Notes: a model not told the origin generated them from the letters alone. A stretch of 64,000 bases of DNA from Aquibacillus salsiterrae (GCF_028416595.1 NZ_JAMQKC010000002.1:411049-475048); one strand, 5' to 3'; counted from the first letter of the stretch, positions 10,551 through 19,916 are shown. Program-made: numbers and translations.

Positions 10551-11466
10551 GCTTTGCATTTTCGAAGGGCTTGATTATTCCATATATTGCATCGGTGTAT
10601 GGTAAAGTTAGTCCTTTTTGTTTCGCTAAACGTAGTGCTCCACCGTGTATGTGTTCTACTTCTAGTTGCCCACCTTTTCGACGGTCCTGGTGCATGGAAG
10701 AGGTTGCTTCGTCTGCAAGTGAGGCTAAATTAGACATTGCTTTACCTACGTGTTTACTTGTTAACGGGATGTCATATGCATTTGCTAACTGTTGCATTTC
10801 AATTAATACTTTGTTCGCTATTTCCAGTGTGGCAGGATTTCTTCTTATCTCTCCAATAGCTAGGTTAGTAGCTGTTGTGATTCCGGAGAACGCCGTTATA
10901 AACATATATTTGTTCCACATTTCAAGAACAACGTCATCTGAAACGACAACATTCATGTTGGCATTATGTGCGCTTTCGGCAAACTTATTACAGATTTCCT
11001 TTTGCGATGGGTGAAGAGGTCCTAGTCGTAAATCATGGAAACTACTGGAATGGACCACATCCCCATCAGAGTTAAGAGTGGATATAATAAAGCATAATCC
11101 CCCGAGTACCGCTTCTTGGCCAAGTTTTTCTTGTAAAATAGATATATGTTCCATCCCATTAAGTAATGGAAGTATTTTGGCTCCTTTATTAACTAAAGTT
11201 TTAAGTTGGGCAATGGAATTTTCCAAGTGGTATCCCTTTACACCAAATAAGACTAAATCGACTTCATCTATGTCGTTCGGGCTTGTAACTACTTTCGGTT
11301 CCTTAATTGCATAATTTCCTTCGACACTAGTAATAATTAATCCTTGGCGACTCAACTGGCTAGCGCGTTTTTCTCTAACAAGAAAGGTAACATCCTCTCC
11401 AACCTGTTCTAGCCTTGCACCAAAATATGCACCAACTGCTCCTGCTCCTACTACAACAATTTTCAA
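10546..11466 (-). CDS. panE: 2-dehydropantoate 2-reductase
   Basis: 306-residue ketopantoate reductase of the pantothenate/CoA pathway (NADPH-dependent reduction of 2-dehydropantoate). The N-terminal Rossmann motif GAGAVGAYFGARL is at 7-19; the catalytic-lysine region KHVGKAMSNLASLADEATSSM and C-terminal helices fit the family. It is a single gene on the minus strand, convergent with glpD. Its stop codon lies inside the end of a repeat element, so the last residue or two may have been set by that insertion. A paralogous oxidoreductase role cannot be fully excluded. Confidence 0.9.
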   Translation of the reverse strand: MKIVVVGAGAVGAYFGARLEQVGEDVTFLVREKRASQLSRQGLIITSVEGNYAIKEPKVVTSPNDIDEVDLVLFGVKGYHLENSIAQLKTLVNKGAKILPLLNGMEHISILQEKLGQEAVLGGLCFIISTLNSDGDVVHSSSFHDLRLGPLHPSQKEICNKFAESAHNANMNVVVSDDVVLEMWNKYMFITAFSGITTATNLAIGEIRRNPATLEIANKVLIEMQQLANAYDIPLTSKHVGKAMSNLASLADEATSSMHQDRRKGGQLEVEHIHGGALRLAKQKGLTLPYTDAIYGIIKPFENAKQ

Positions 11467-11865
11467 AATAATTCCTCCTATTGAACTTCATGCATTCTCT
11501 TGTGTGCTAGTTCGCATCATTAGATGTTCGATTCAGGTGTAATGACCTGAATGCCCTTTTTTCTGTTTTCGCTTAGCTGATTTATTTTGCATTTGAAAAC
11601 CAGCCGTGGGTAACGTGCAGTTTCTAGAAAAATACAGGTATTGATCTGCAGCTAACCACTACTAAACATTACTATGCAAAAAATAGAAAAAAAATCACGG
11701 TATCCCCAAAAAAAGATGTAAGGGAGGACTGACTTTATTTCGCTATATATTAATAGTTAGAAATATGATATACTTCATACGGTAAAACTCGCAACTATAG
11801 ATTACTAATGAAGTTGTTCAAAAGGGTGGTTTTCTCCTCTTGGACGATTGTAAGGGGGAGACTTA
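11467..11865. other. 399-base intergenic region, panE / TPR gene
   Basis: Divergent promoter region. It holds a plus-strand terminator-like hairpin (11532-11563) with no plus-strand gene before it, and an imperfect hairpin (11816-11845) just before the ribosome binding site of the TPR gene. I see no convincing open frame. A TATACT at 11769-11774 could be a -10 for the TPR gene but lacks a clear -35. Confidence 0.4.
11532..11563 (+). terminator. Orphan terminator-like hairpin
   Basis: ATTCAGGT (11531-11538) pairs with ACCTGAAT (11545-11552), followed by GCCCTTTTTT. It points along the plus strand, but the nearest upstream gene (panE) is on the minus strand. It may end a small RNA or an antisense transcript. 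Confidence 0.5.
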
Positions 11866-12870
11866 ATGATTACCACAGAGGAAATTAGCATAAATGAAAA
11901 ACTAGATAAAGTCATCCCATTTATTCCTGAAGGAGACTTCTATTTTACTAAAGGAGTAGAGGCCTTTCAAAAAAGAAAATTTGATCTAGCATTAAAGTGG
12001 TTAAAAAAAGCGGTTGAACTAGAACCAGATGAACCATTATACCAATGTCAAATGTCAATTATCTATACCGAAATTGGTGCTTACCATGCTGCCAATCAAA
12101 TGTTAACTAAAGTACTCGCTGTAAATGGAGATAGTTACATTGATTGTTATTACCTCATTGCAAATAATTATGCGCATCTCGGTTTGTTACAAGATGCTAA
12201 AAAATATATAGAAACCTATTTAGAGAAAGCACCGGATGGTGATTTTCGTGTAGATGCTGAAAACTTGCTAACTGTTTTAGATATAAGTGAGGACGATGAA
12301 GATGATTGGGCTTTTGAGGAGGAAGATGAATTATTAGTCTACCAAGAAACAGCCTTTTTTCATTTGGAACGAGAAGAGTGGGAAACTGCCCTGCCATTAT
12401 TAGAAGATATGATGGCTATGTTCCCGGAACATGTATACGCTAAGCACGAATATAGCTTTGCGTTATTTTTTGCTGGAAACGAACAAGAAGCACTAAATTT
12501 GGAAAGAAAATGGTTGAAAAAGGACCGACAATCATTGTTTAGCCATACGAACTTAGCCGTTTTTTATCATCATCGACGACAATATAAACTACGCGATCGT
12601 CATATTGAGGCACTTATGAAAGTATTTCCAATCCACGAACAACAAAAATTACGAATTGCACTTGTTCTAGCTCGTACCGGTTATTATGAAGAAGCTCTGC
12701 TTCGTTTTATGTCGTTACCCAAGTCTCAATTGCTTGGTCATATTTCCTATTATAAATGGTATTCGCTTGTACTTTATCGGGTTGGTCAAGTGGATAAAGC
12801 TAAGTTACTGTGGGAGGAAGGTTGTATGAAGCATCCCACTTTATTAGAAGTTCGCGCACCTTGGATATGA
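11866..12870 (+). CDS. Tetratricopeptide repeat protein, YvcD-like
   Basis: 334-residue soluble protein of helix-turn-helix TPR units: clear repeats at about 22-55 (YFTKGVEAFQKRKFDLALKWL), 58-90, 92-125, and more after an acidic linker (about 138-152, DEDDWAFEEEDELL). No signal peptide or enzyme motif. It lies just before trxB, the position of yvcD in B. subtilis, which is a longer TPR protein, so I call it YvcD-like without assigning the symbol. Function unknown; likely a protein-interaction scaffold. It starts at ATG behind AAGGGGGAG. Confidence 0.8.
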   Translation: MITTEEISINEKLDKVIPFIPEGDFYFTKGVEAFQKRKFDLALKWLKKAVELEPDEPLYQCQMSIIYTEIGAYHAANQMLTKVLAVNGDSYIDCYYLIANNYAHLGLLQDAKKYIETYLEKAPDGDFRVDAENLLTVLDISEDDEDDWAFEEEDELLVYQETAFFHLEREEWETALPLLEDMMAMFPEHVYAKHEYSFALFFAGNEQEALNLERKWLKKDRQSLFSHTNLAVFYHHRRQYKLRDRHIEALMKVFPIHEQQKLRIALVLARTGYYEEALLRFMSLPKSQLLGHISYYKWYSLVLYRVGQVDKAKLLWEEGCMKHPTLLEVRAPWI

Positions 12871-12967
12871 ATAATGTAACCTCATCTTACAAAAAGTATG
12901 TAACATGAGCAGAATATTAGACCTTATATCATAAATAATTGATAATAATGTAGAATATTGCTTTTAA

Positions 12968-13939
<972 letters not shown>

Positions 13940-13940
13940 A

Positions 13941-13979
13941 GTGCCTTTCAGGGGTTACCAAGGCGCCCCGCTTTTCTTA
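13941..13979 (+). repeat. Palindromic repeat family, right-end remnant
   Basis: Only the right part of the element remains: ACCAAGGCGCC followed by CCGCTTTTCTTA. It abuts a second short copy. It is the first sequence after trxB. Confidence 0.7.
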
Positions 13980-14044
13980 CAAGATAAGAAAGTATAAAAA
14001 AAACCAAAAGCTGTCTAGCTCCGGGCGCCCTGCGCTTTTCTTAT
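13980..14044 (+). repeat. Palindromic repeat family, short copy
   Basis: Left end GATAAGAAAGTAT, an A tract, AGCTGTCTAGCT hairpin, then GGGCGCCC and the right end TGCGCTTTTCTTAT. It lacks the central long hairpin. Terminal bases ATAAGAAAG and CTTTTCTTAT are near-inverted copies. Confidence 0.8.
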
Positions 14045-14145
14045 TAACCGTAATTACAATTTAACCTGGTTGTAACACGTACGAAATATAAATTGGGTAT
14101 AATGTAATTAACTAATTGACCCCCTTTTTATAAATATAGATGAAA

Positions 14146-14182
14146 GCACAGGTGTATTTCGCCTGTGCCGTTTTTTTTTTTT
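14146..14182 (+). terminator. Strong terminator downstream of trxB
   Basis: GCACAGG (14146-14152) pairs with CCTGTGC (14162-14168), followed by a run of 12 T (from 14171). It lies 200 bases past trxB, beyond two repeat copies; it could also end a short RNA. The rest of 14048-14260 shows nothing else I can support. Confidence 0.8.
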
Positions 14183-14259
14183 ACTTAGCTTTTTGGCGCT
14201 TTGAACTTTATAAGGAAAATATAAGCTGGACTACATAAACAGTATTTCTAAATCATTGT

Positions 14260-14289
14260 TTGTGAGAATATAAATGTTCATTGTATAAT
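14260..14289 (+). promoter_or_regulatory. Promoter of the nudix-rapZ-yvcK-whiA operon
   Basis: TTGTGA (14260-14265), 18 bases, TATAAT (14284-14289). The position, 55 bases before the nudix start, fits a sigma-A promoter. Confidence 0.6.
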
Positions 14290-14344
14290 AAAGAAAGATT
14301 GTCTCTTCAAAAACGACTATCTTTTTAGAAAGAGTTGATAAGGA

Positions 14345-14818
14345 TTGCGTCGAGTAACAAATTGTATATTGCGATATAAGGATCATGTATTACTATTGAA
14401 AAAACCGAAACGTGGTTGGTATGCCATGCCTGGTGGTAAGATGGAGCGTGGTGAATCGATTAAGGAATCTGTGATAAGGGAAGTTAAAGAAGAAACGGGT
14501 TTACAAATAAAAGAACCGAAGTTACAAGGAGCCTTTACCATACTTGTAAAAAATAAAGAAGAAATAATCCAAGAGTGGATGATGTTTACCTTTTTTTGTA
14601 GCCAATTTGATGGAAAACTTTTTAAGAAAAGTGATGAGGGTGAACTGGAGTGGGTACCTGTTTCTGAAGTTCTGAATAAACCGATGGCAGAGGGAGACCG
14701 CTCTATCTATAAACATATCCTTGAAAACGATCAAATGATATATGGAACGTTTACGTACACGGAAGATTATCATTTACTAAATGTCCGATTAGATCCACCA
14801 AGCGATAGTAAGCCTTAA
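14345..14818 (+). CDS. NUDIX hydrolase, YvcI-like
   Basis: 157-residue MutT/NUDIX hydrolase. The Nudix box runs [18 protein letters not shown] and then KEETGL (about 29-52), with all key Glu residues present. The substrate is probably a nucleotide or other nucleoside diphosphate derivative but is not determined. The only in-frame start is TTG at 14345 (a stop codon lies two codons before it), and its ribosome binding site is weak. First gene of the conserved yvcI-rapZ-yvcK-whiA-crh cluster; rapZ starts 17 bases after it. Confidence 0.88.
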   Translation: MRRVTNCILRYKDHVLLLKKPKRGWYAMPGGKMERGESIKESVIREVKEETGLQIKEPKLQGAFTILVKNKEEIIQEWMMFTFFCSQFDGKLFKKSDEGELEWVPVSEVLNKPMAEGDRSIYKHILENDQMIYGTFTYTEDYHLLNVRLDPPSDSKP

Positions 14819-14835
14819 AAAAGGAGAGGTCAACG

Positions 14836-15720
14836 TTGGCTGCTAAGGAACAAGAAACGAAGCTTGTAATTATCACAGGAATGTCCGGAGCTGGTAAAAC
14901 AGTTGCAGTACAAAGTTTTGAAGATCTTGGCTATTATTGTGTCGATAATTTGCCTCCCGCATTACTTCCGAAATTCCTCGAACTAATGAGAGATGCTTCG
15001 AATAATATTCACCGTGTTGCGTTAGTTATGGACTTACGTGGCAGGGAGTTTTTTGATTCTTTATTTGAAGCACTAGACAAGCTCGGGAAAGAACAATGGC
15101 TAGAAGAACATATTTTGTTTCTAGATGCGGATGATCAATCGTTAGTATCAAGGTATAAAGAAACAAGAAGGTCCCACCCACTTGCTCAAGAGGGTCTCCC
15201 GTTAGAGGGAATTGAACAGGAAAGACGTATATTAGATGAGTTACGAGGAAGAGCGCAAAACATTATAAACACGACCAATTTAAAGCCAAAAGAGTTGCGG
15301 GAGAAAATTGTTAAAAAATATGGTGGAAACGGACAAGAAATATTTTCTGTCCATTTTGCTTCTTTCGGGTTTAAATATGGACTCCCGATCGACTCAGATC
15401 TAGTGTTTGACGTACGTTTTTTACCTAACCCTCATTATGTGGAACATATGCGTCCGTTAACCGGATTAAATGAAGAAGTATCCTCCTACGTATTTAAATG
15501 GTCTGACACACAGATCTTTTTGGAAAAGGTTAGTGATTTATTGCGTTTTATGCTACCTCAGTACAAAAAGGAAGGCAAAAGTCAATTAGTTGTTGCGATT
15601 GGTTGTACTGGAGGCCAACACCGTTCTGTGGCAATTGCAGAGCATTTTGCGAAGCAATTTTCTACTAACTATATTACACATGTTAGTCATCGTGATATAG
15701 ATAAAAGAAAGGGACGTTAA
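14836..15720 (+). CDS. rapZ: RapZ-family nucleotide-binding protein
   Basis: 294-residue P-loop protein (YvcJ in B. subtilis) that hydrolyses nucleotides. E. coli RapZ is an RNase adapter controlling GlmS synthesis; the role in bacilli is less clear and includes competence. Walker A GMSGAGKT is at 15-22, the C-terminal [10 protein letters not shown] motif at about 256-265. It starts at TTG behind AAGGAGAGGT. It is followed by yvcK after 4 bases, as in most Firmicutes. Confidence 0.93.
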   Translation: MAAKEQETKLVIITGMSGAGKTVAVQSFEDLGYYCVDNLPPALLPKFLELMRDASNNIHRVALVMDLRGREFFDSLFEALDKLGKEQWLEEHILFLDADDQSLVSRYKETRRSHPLAQEGLPLEGIEQERRILDELRGRAQNIINTTNLKPKELREKIVKKYGGNGQEIFSVHFASFGFKYGLPIDSDLVFDVRFLPNPHYVEHMRPLTGLNEEVSSYVFKWSDTQIFLEKVSDLLRFMLPQYKKEGKSQLVVAIGCTGGQHRSVAIAEHFAKQFSTNYITHVSHRDIDKRKGR

Positions 15721-15724
15721 TTGT

Positions 15725-16678
15725 ATGACTGTTATTAAAAAACGAAATGTGGCTGTTTTAGGTGGCGGGACTGGTATGCCAGTACTCCTTCGAGGCTTGA
15801 AAGACTATCCGATTGATCTATCTGCAATTGTTACCGTTGCAGATGATGGTGGAAGTTCAGGCCGGCTACGTAACGAAATGGCAATGCCAGCACCTGGTGA
15901 TATAAGAAATGTAATAGCTGCGTTATCTGATGTAGAACCAATGCTGATGGAATTATTTCAACATCGTTTTAAAAATGGTAATAGCTTGTCTGGTCATTCG
16001 ATGGGAAACCTACTACTTGCAGCAATGACATCTGTTACTGGGGACTTTTATAATGGGATTAAGGAAATATCGAGAGTGTTAAATGTGAAAGGGAAAATTT
16101 ATCCTATTGCCAACCAAAACATGTATTTACATGCTGAAATGGAAGATGGCGAAATAATCACTGGTGAGTCGAACATCCCACTTGCAAATAAAAAAATTAA
16201 GCGAGTCTTTCTTCAGCCTGAACCAGTACTGCCGCTACCGGAAGCAGTCCAAGCTGTAATAGATGCAGATCTCGTTGTCATTGCCCCTGGTAGCTTATAT
16301 ACGAGTACCTTACCGAATATGATTGTACCGCAAATTGGAGATGCTTTAAGAAATACAACAGGTAAAGTTGTTTACGTTTGTAATGTGATGACACAACAAG
16401 GGGAAACAAGTGGCTATACTGCTGCAGACCACGTCCAAGCTATAACAAACCATGTCGGTGAAGGATGCATTCATTCAATTATTGTAAATAATAAGCCAAT
16501 TGTCAGTGATGTCCGTAAAATATACGCCGAAGAAAACGCGGAGCCAGTTGTTTATGATACGGACCGGTTACGAAGAATGGGACTAGAAATAATTGAAGCA
16601 GATATCATTGACCACAGCAAAAGAATGCTCCGTCATGATACGGGAAAAGTTGCAAAATTACTTTATTCCTTGTTGTAA
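15725..16678 (+). CDS. yvcK: YvcK/MgfK (gluconeogenesis and cell-shape factor)
   Basis: 317-residue CofD-like protein. GGGTGMPVLLRGLK at 14-27 is the nucleotide-binding start; DDGGSSGRLR and NPGD-like APGDIRN motifs follow. In B. subtilis YvcK binds UDP-GlcNAc-type sugars and is needed for growth and normal shape on gluconeogenic carbon sources. The context, between rapZ and whiA, is conserved. Confidence 0.93.
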   Translation: MTVIKKRNVAVLGGGTGMPVLLRGLKDYPIDLSAIVTVADDGGSSGRLRNEMAMPAPGDIRNVIAALSDVEPMLMELFQHRFKNGNSLSGHSMGNLLLAAMTSVTGDFYNGIKEISRVLNVKGKIYPIANQNMYLHAEMEDGEIITGESNIPLANKKIKRVFLQPEPVLPLPEAVQAVIDADLVVIAPGSLYTSTLPNMIVPQIGDALRNTTGKVVYVCNVMTQQGETSGYTAADHVQAITNHVGEGCIHSIIVNNKPIVSDVRKIYAEENAEPVVYDTDRLRRMGLEIIEADIIDHSKRMLRHDTGKVAKLLYSLL

Positions 16679-16720
16679 AAAAGCCAAACAACAGGTTAAA
16701 CCACTGGGGAGGTGATGGGC

Positions 16721-17665
16721 TTGTCGTTTGCTTCAGACATAAAGAAAGAGCTCACTCAGATTACGAATGATTCTTGTTGTACGCAGTCCGAATTGGCTGC
16801 ATTAATCCGAATGAATGGTGCTATTTCCTTTTCAAGGCAAGAATATGTTTTAGATGTCCAAACAGAAAATGCAGCAATTGCAAGACGAATTTATACGTTA
16901 ATTAAATCGTTATATTCGTATCCAGTCGAGTTACTTGTTCGAAAGAAAATGAAATTGAAAAAGAATAACGTTTATATCGTCCGGATGGCAGAAGGAGTCC
17001 GTCCGATTTTAGCCGACCTTGAAATATTGGAAGAACCGTTAAAATTAATCCGATCAATCTCGAATAAGTTCTTAGATAAGCTTTGTTGTCGTCGAGCTTA
17101 TTTAAGAGGAGCGTTTTTAGCGGGAGGTTCGATTAACAACCCAGAAACATCCTCGTATCATTTAGAAATATCAAATTTTTATCAAGAGCATAACAATGCT
17201 ATTTGTGAACTGATGAATTCCTTTAACCTGCACGCTCGCATTTTAGAACGAAAAAAAGGTTTTATTGTCTATCTGAAAGAAGCGGAGAAAATAACGGAAT
17301 TCCTCAATTATGTTGGTGCACACCAAGCTTTATTGAAATTTGAGGATGTTCGAATTGTTCGAGATATGAGAAACTCAGTCAATCGGTTAGTGAACTGTGA
17401 AACTGCTAATTTAAACAAGACAATTGGAGCTGCATTCCGTCAGGTCGAAAATATTCGGTTCATTGAAAGAACAGTAGGTCTTGATGCGTTACCTGATAAA
17501 TTAAAAGAAATAGCAGTCTTACGTGTTGAGTATCAAGAGATGTCTTTAAAAGAGCTTGGCGAACTTGTGTCGACGGGTAAGATTAGTAAATCAGGAATTA
17601 ATCATCGATTACGTAAAATCGATGAATTTGCTGAAAAGGTAAGAAAAGGTGAAGTGATTAATTAA
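16721..17665 (+). CDS. whiA: WhiA-family DNA-binding protein
   Basis: 314 residues ([13 protein letters not shown]). An N-terminal degenerate LAGLIDADG homing-endonuclease-like domain (about 20-200; [15 protein letters not shown]) is followed by a C-terminal helix-turn-helix (about 220-305; [26 protein letters not shown]). In bacilli WhiA affects cell division and chromosome segregation. I chose TTG at 16721, 8 bases after GGAGG, matching family N termini; the GTG at 16712 overlaps the ribosome binding site. Confidence 0.94.
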   Translation: MSFASDIKKELTQITNDSCCTQSELAALIRMNGAISFSRQEYVLDVQTENAAIARRIYTLIKSLYSYPVELLVRKKMKLKKNNVYIVRMAEGVRPILADLEILEEPLKLIRSISNKFLDKLCCRRAYLRGAFLAGGSINNPETSSYHLEISNFYQEHNNAICELMNSFNLHARILERKKGFIVYLKEAEKITEFLNYVGAHQALLKFEDVRIVRDMRNSVNRLVNCETANLNKTIGAAFRQVENIRFIERTVGLDALPDKLKEIAVLRVEYQEMSLKELGELVSTGKISKSGINHRLRKIDEFAEKVRKGEVIN

Positions 17666-17692
17666 AATGGGAAAATTGTCCTATTCGATTTC

Positions 17693-17722
17693 TTGTGGAT
17701 AATTTAATATACATGCTATAAT
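17693..17722 (+). promoter_or_regulatory. Candidate crh promoter
   Basis: TTGTGG (17693-17698), 18 bases, TATAAT (17717-17722) preceded by TGC, an extended -10. It is followed directly by a hairpin at 17726-17763. Confidence 0.6.
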
Positions 17723-17725
17723 AGA

Positions 17726-17763
17726 AAATATCTCTCTTCCGCTGGACAGAGAGAATATTTTTT
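17726..17763 (+). terminator. Hairpin with T tract between whiA and crh
   Basis: AATATCTCTCT pairs with AGAGAGAATATT with one bulge, followed by TTTTTT. It can end the whiA transcript. It also falls at the very start of any RNA made from the promoter at 17693-17722, so it could act as a 5' attenuator or stabilising hairpin for crh. Confidence 0.6.
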
Positions 17764-17772
17764 ACATCTCTA

Positions 17773-17786
17773 TGATAGCGCTTTCT
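17773..17786 (+). promoter_or_regulatory. Candidate cre (CcpA) site before crh
   Basis: TGATAGCGCTTTCT differs from TGNNANCGNTNNCA only in the last base. It lies 17 bases before the crh start. Binding is inferred from the motif only. Confidence 0.4.
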
Positions 17787-17802
17787 AAAGGGGGGGTTAA
17801 TT

Positions 17803-18054
17803 TTGATTGAAAAATCTGTTGTTGTAGAATTAGAATCTGGGTTGCAAGCAAGGCTAGCAGCCGAATTTGTCCAAAAGGCAAATGGATATGTCTCTGAAGT
17901 TTTTTTAGAGAAAGATGGGAGAAGAGTTAATGCAAAAAGTATCATGGGTCTTATGAGCTTAGCGATTACGTCTGGAGAACCAATTACAATTATTGCAAAT
18001 GGAAAAGATGATGAAACAGCTGTTAATGAATTGACTAACTTTGTCAAAAACTAA
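17803..18054 (+). CDS. crh: Crh, HPr-like catabolite repression protein
   Basis: 83-residue HPr paralogue. The PTS active-site histidine is replaced by Gln15 (GLQARLAA), so it cannot carry PTS phosphate. The regulatory Ser46 site (AKSIMGLMSL) is kept for HprK. In B. subtilis Crh-Ser-P is a CcpA cofactor and Crh also binds GapA and MgsA. Position after whiA is conserved. The start is TTG at 17803 behind AAAGGGGGGG. Arg17-Leu18 replaces the usual Arg-Pro. The true HPr is at 38.9-39.2 kb. Confidence 0.95.
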   Translation: MIEKSVVVELESGLQARLAAEFVQKANGYVSEVFLEKDGRRVNAKSIMGLMSLAITSGEPITIIANGKDDETAVNELTNFVKN

Positions 18055-18199
18055 CTACTCACTTATTACTACGTAAATACAGCACCTTCCTTACAAATGT
18101 AAACCCCAGGAACGACAAGTAAATATGCCAATTATAGGCTATCCCTACAAGTTCATTAATGAGAATCTCACTACCCGGGCTATTAATTTTAAAGAATAC

Positions 18200-18235
18200 G
18201 AAGAAAAGGGAGGATAAATATCCGCCCTTTTCTTC
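18200..18235 (+). terminator. Hairpin downstream of crh
   Basis: GAAGAAAAGGG (18200-18210) pairs perfectly with CCCTTTTCTTC (18225-18235). It lies 146 bases after crh and could terminate on either strand; the T content is within the stem. The sequence between crh and this hairpin shows no other feature I can support. Confidence 0.6.
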
Positions 18236-18239
18236 AAAG

Positions 18240-18383
18240 TTAAGAAAGTATAAAAAAATCCAAGAGCTGTCTAGCTCCGGGCGCCTCCCCACCTGAGGCC
18301 ATGAGTCAATCCCTTTTGTGGCAAAGACCGCCACGTTAGGTCTTGTCTTATGCCTGGCGGGCTAGCAAGGCGCTTGCGCTTTT
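18240..18383 (+). repeat. Palindromic repeat family, full copy (crh/clpP)
   Basis: Left end TTAAGAAAGTATAAAAAAATCC, GAGCTGTCTAGCTC hairpin, GGGCGCC arm, then stem ATGAGTCAATCCC, tip GTGGCAAAGACCGCCAC, return arm GTCTTGTCTTATG, and the right part CAAGGCGCTTGCGCTTTT. Read on the minus strand, GAGCTAGACAGCTC followed by TTGGATTTTTTT is a good terminator for clpP. Confidence 0.85.
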
Positions 18384-18406
18384 GATCTCGACTTCTTGTT
18401 ATTCTT

Positions 18407-18997
18407 TTATTCTGTAGGTTTTTTCTCCATTACATTATCAATCAAACCATAATCTTTTGCTTTTTCAGCTGACATGAAGTTATCGCGTTCTGTATCGCGT
18501 TCAATGACTTCTAATGGTTGACCAGTTCGTTCTGATAAGATTTTGTTTAGCTTACTACGCATTTCAATGATACGATTAGCATGAATTTGGATATCTGTTG
18601 CTTGACCTTGTGTTCCACCAAGTGGTTGGTGAATCATTACTTCACTATTTGGTAATGCGTAACGCTTACCAGGCTCACCTGCTGCAAGTAAGAATGCACC
18701 CATTGATGCAGCCATACCGATACAAATAGTCGATACATTTGGTTTAATAAATTGCATTGTATCGTAAATCGCCATACCAGCTGTAATCGAGCCGCCAGGA
18801 GAGTTGATGTACAACGAAATATCCTTATCAGGGTCTTCAGCTGCTAGAAATAATAGCTGAGAAACAATGCTATTAGCAACATTGTCATCAATACCGCTTC
18901 CTAACATAATAATTCGGTCTTTCAATAGTCTTGAATAAATATCATATGCACGTTCCCCGCGGTTCGTTTGTTCAATTACTGTAGGTATTAAGTTCAT
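18407..18997 (-). CDS. clpP: ATP-dependent Clp protease proteolytic subunit
   Basis: 196-residue ClpP serine peptidase, which forms a tetradecamer that degrades substrates delivered by ClpC, ClpX or ClpE. The catalytic triad is Ser98 (GMAASMG), His123 (MIHQPLGG) and Asp172. Start is ATG at 18997 with AGAGGAGG upstream on the minus strand; the longer frame to 19039 lacks a start signal. It is single, transcribed towards crh, with a CtsR-type operator over its promoter. Confidence 0.98.
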   Translation of the reverse strand: MNLIPTVIEQTNRGERAYDIYSRLLKDRIIMLGSGIDDNVANSIVSQLLFLAAEDPDKDISLYINSPGGSITAGMAIYDTMQFIKPNVSTICIGMAASMGAFLLAAGEPGKRYALPNSEVMIHQPLGGTQGQATDIQIHANRIIEMRSKLNKILSERTGQPLEVIERDTERDNFMSAEKAKDYGLIDNVMEKKPTE

Positions 18998-19053
18998 TCG
19001 AATTTCCTCCTCTAACTTTATTAGTGTCGTTAAATACATTTGTAACTATGCTA

Positions 19054-19082
19054 ATCTTAACTAATTGGTCAATAAAGGTCAA
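19054..19082 (-). promoter_or_regulatory. clpP promoter
   Basis: On the minus strand TTGACC (19082-19077), 17 bases, TAAGAT (19059-19054). The -35 element overlaps the CtsR box. Confidence 0.75.
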
Positions 19083-19083
19083 A
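19067..19083. promoter_or_regulatory. CtsR operator
   Basis: GGTCAATAAAGGTCAAA is the heptamer direct repeat recognised by the heat-shock repressor CtsR (GGTCAAA-N3-GGTCAAA), with one change. It covers the clpP -35 region. Confidence 0.9.
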
Positions 19084-19264
19084 CAAAATGCAATGATTAT
19101 GTATGTATTTTTCTAAGTAGCCTGTTTCGTTTGAATGTGGGATATCTTTGTACGCTTTTAAGTGAGGAACTTCCTACTATAACCAATTTTCTCCTATAAG
19201 TATCGTATCCGCTTTTCGTTGGAAATAAACCTAAATAGAGTTTTTTTATTTTAAAATAGCCAAG

Positions 19265-19393
19265 TTATTCTAATTTATGATTTGAAATAACTAGGTATGA
19301 CACCTTGTCTAACTTATTCATCATTTGGTTATCATAGAATTGAATTTGATACGCCATTTGATATTTACCGATGGATGTTTTAAACTTTGACAT
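19265..19393 (-). CDS. Small hypothetical protein, 42 residues
   Basis: A 42-codon frame (begins MSKFKTSIGKYQMAYQ, ends SNHKLE) with an excellent ribosome binding site, GAGGAGAG, seven bases before its ATG on the minus strand. The composition is that of a real small cytoplasmic protein: charged, alternating beta-like residues, no membrane helix. I do not recognise the family. It stands alone between clpP and tRNA-Arg, in a 580-base stretch otherwise without genes. An AT-rich tract follows the stop, but I see no firm terminator. Coding is inferred from the start signal and composition only. Confidence 0.55.
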   Translation of the reverse strand: MSKFKTSIGKYQMAYQIQFYDNQMMNKLDKVSYLVISNHKLE

Positions 19394-19580
19394 CGAATTC
19401 TCTCCTCAATCATTGTTTAACTGTATAACTTATGTAGGAAAGTTGTCTATTGATAATAATTGCTCATTGGGTTTGGATTGAAATCATTTTACTAAAAGTT
19501 TGTTGAATTTTATATAATTATCCGTTATAATAAACTTTGTTCGATTTTTTGCTGAATACTGAATAAGTATTTTTTTTTGT

Positions 19581-19653
19581 GCGCCCGTAGCTCAGGGGAT
19601 AGAGCAATGGTTTCCGGTACCATGTGTCGGGGGTTCGAATCCCTCCGGGCGCG
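19581..19653 (+). tRNA. tRNA-Arg (anticodon CCG)
   Basis: A 73-base cloverleaf: acceptor GCGCCCG / CGGGCGC, D stem GCTC/GAGC, anticodon stem ATGGT/ACCAT with loop TTCCGGT (anticodon CCG, reading CGG), T arm GGGGG-TTCGAAT-CCCTC. The 3' CCA is not encoded. It stands alone. Confidence 0.95.
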
Positions 19654-19689
19654 TTAAGTTTAAGCGGATGTGTCTAGTGTTGGTGGACG

Positions 19690-19718
19690 TTGACAGAAAA
19701 AAACAACCATGCTAGACT
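19690..19718 (+). promoter_or_regulatory. metX leader promoter
   Basis: TTGACA (19690-19695), 17 bases, TAGACT (19713-19718) preceded by TGC. It lies 38 bases upstream of the first SAM riboswitch. Confidence 0.8.
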
Positions 19719-19756
19719 ACATTTTAATAAAAAACTAATTTACTAATTTTATATTT

Positions 19757-19871
19757 CTTATCCAGAGAGGTGGAGGGACTGGCCCGATGAAACCCGGCAA
19801 CCATCAAGTTTTTCATGAACTTGAAAAGGTGCCAATTCCTGCTAAGCACAGTATGCTTGGAAGATAAGAGG
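19757..19871 (+). ncRNA. SAM-I (S-box) riboswitch, metX leader
   Basis: The S-box core is clear: CTTATCCAGAGAGGTGGAGG then GACTGGCCCGATGAAACCC, GGCAACC, and the closing GATAAGAG that pairs with CTTATC. With SAM bound it favours the terminator at 19885-19916. Confidence 0.95.
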
Positions 19872-19884
19872 AGAGCTGTACATA

Positions 19885-19916
19885 AACCTCACTATCTTCT
19901 TAGTGAGGTTTTTTTA
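19885..19916 (+). terminator. Riboswitch-controlled terminator of metX leader
   Basis: AACCTCACTA pairs with TAGTGAGGTT, followed by TTTTTT. It is the expression platform of the upstream SAM riboswitch. Over 420 bases separate it from the metX start, filled by three repeat copies. Confidence 0.9.

Noticed and set aside
10427..11014. 195-codon plus-strand open frame
   Set aside because: It lies antisense to panE, has no ribosome binding site, and its Cys/Ser-rich product matches no family; panE on the other strand is clear.
14098..14182. Small RNA between a TATAAT and the strong terminator after trxB
   Set aside because: The nearest -35-like TTGTAA is 22 bases away, too far; without it the case for a separate RNA is weak. 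The terminator can serve trxB.
17658..18047. 129-codon minus-strand open frame over crh
   Set aside because: Shadow of crh; no start signal and composition typical of an antisense frame.
18059..18334. 91-codon minus-strand frame between crh and clpP
   Set aside because: It runs through a repeat copy and a terminator hairpin, and its product includes the repeat-derived peptide seen at other copies.
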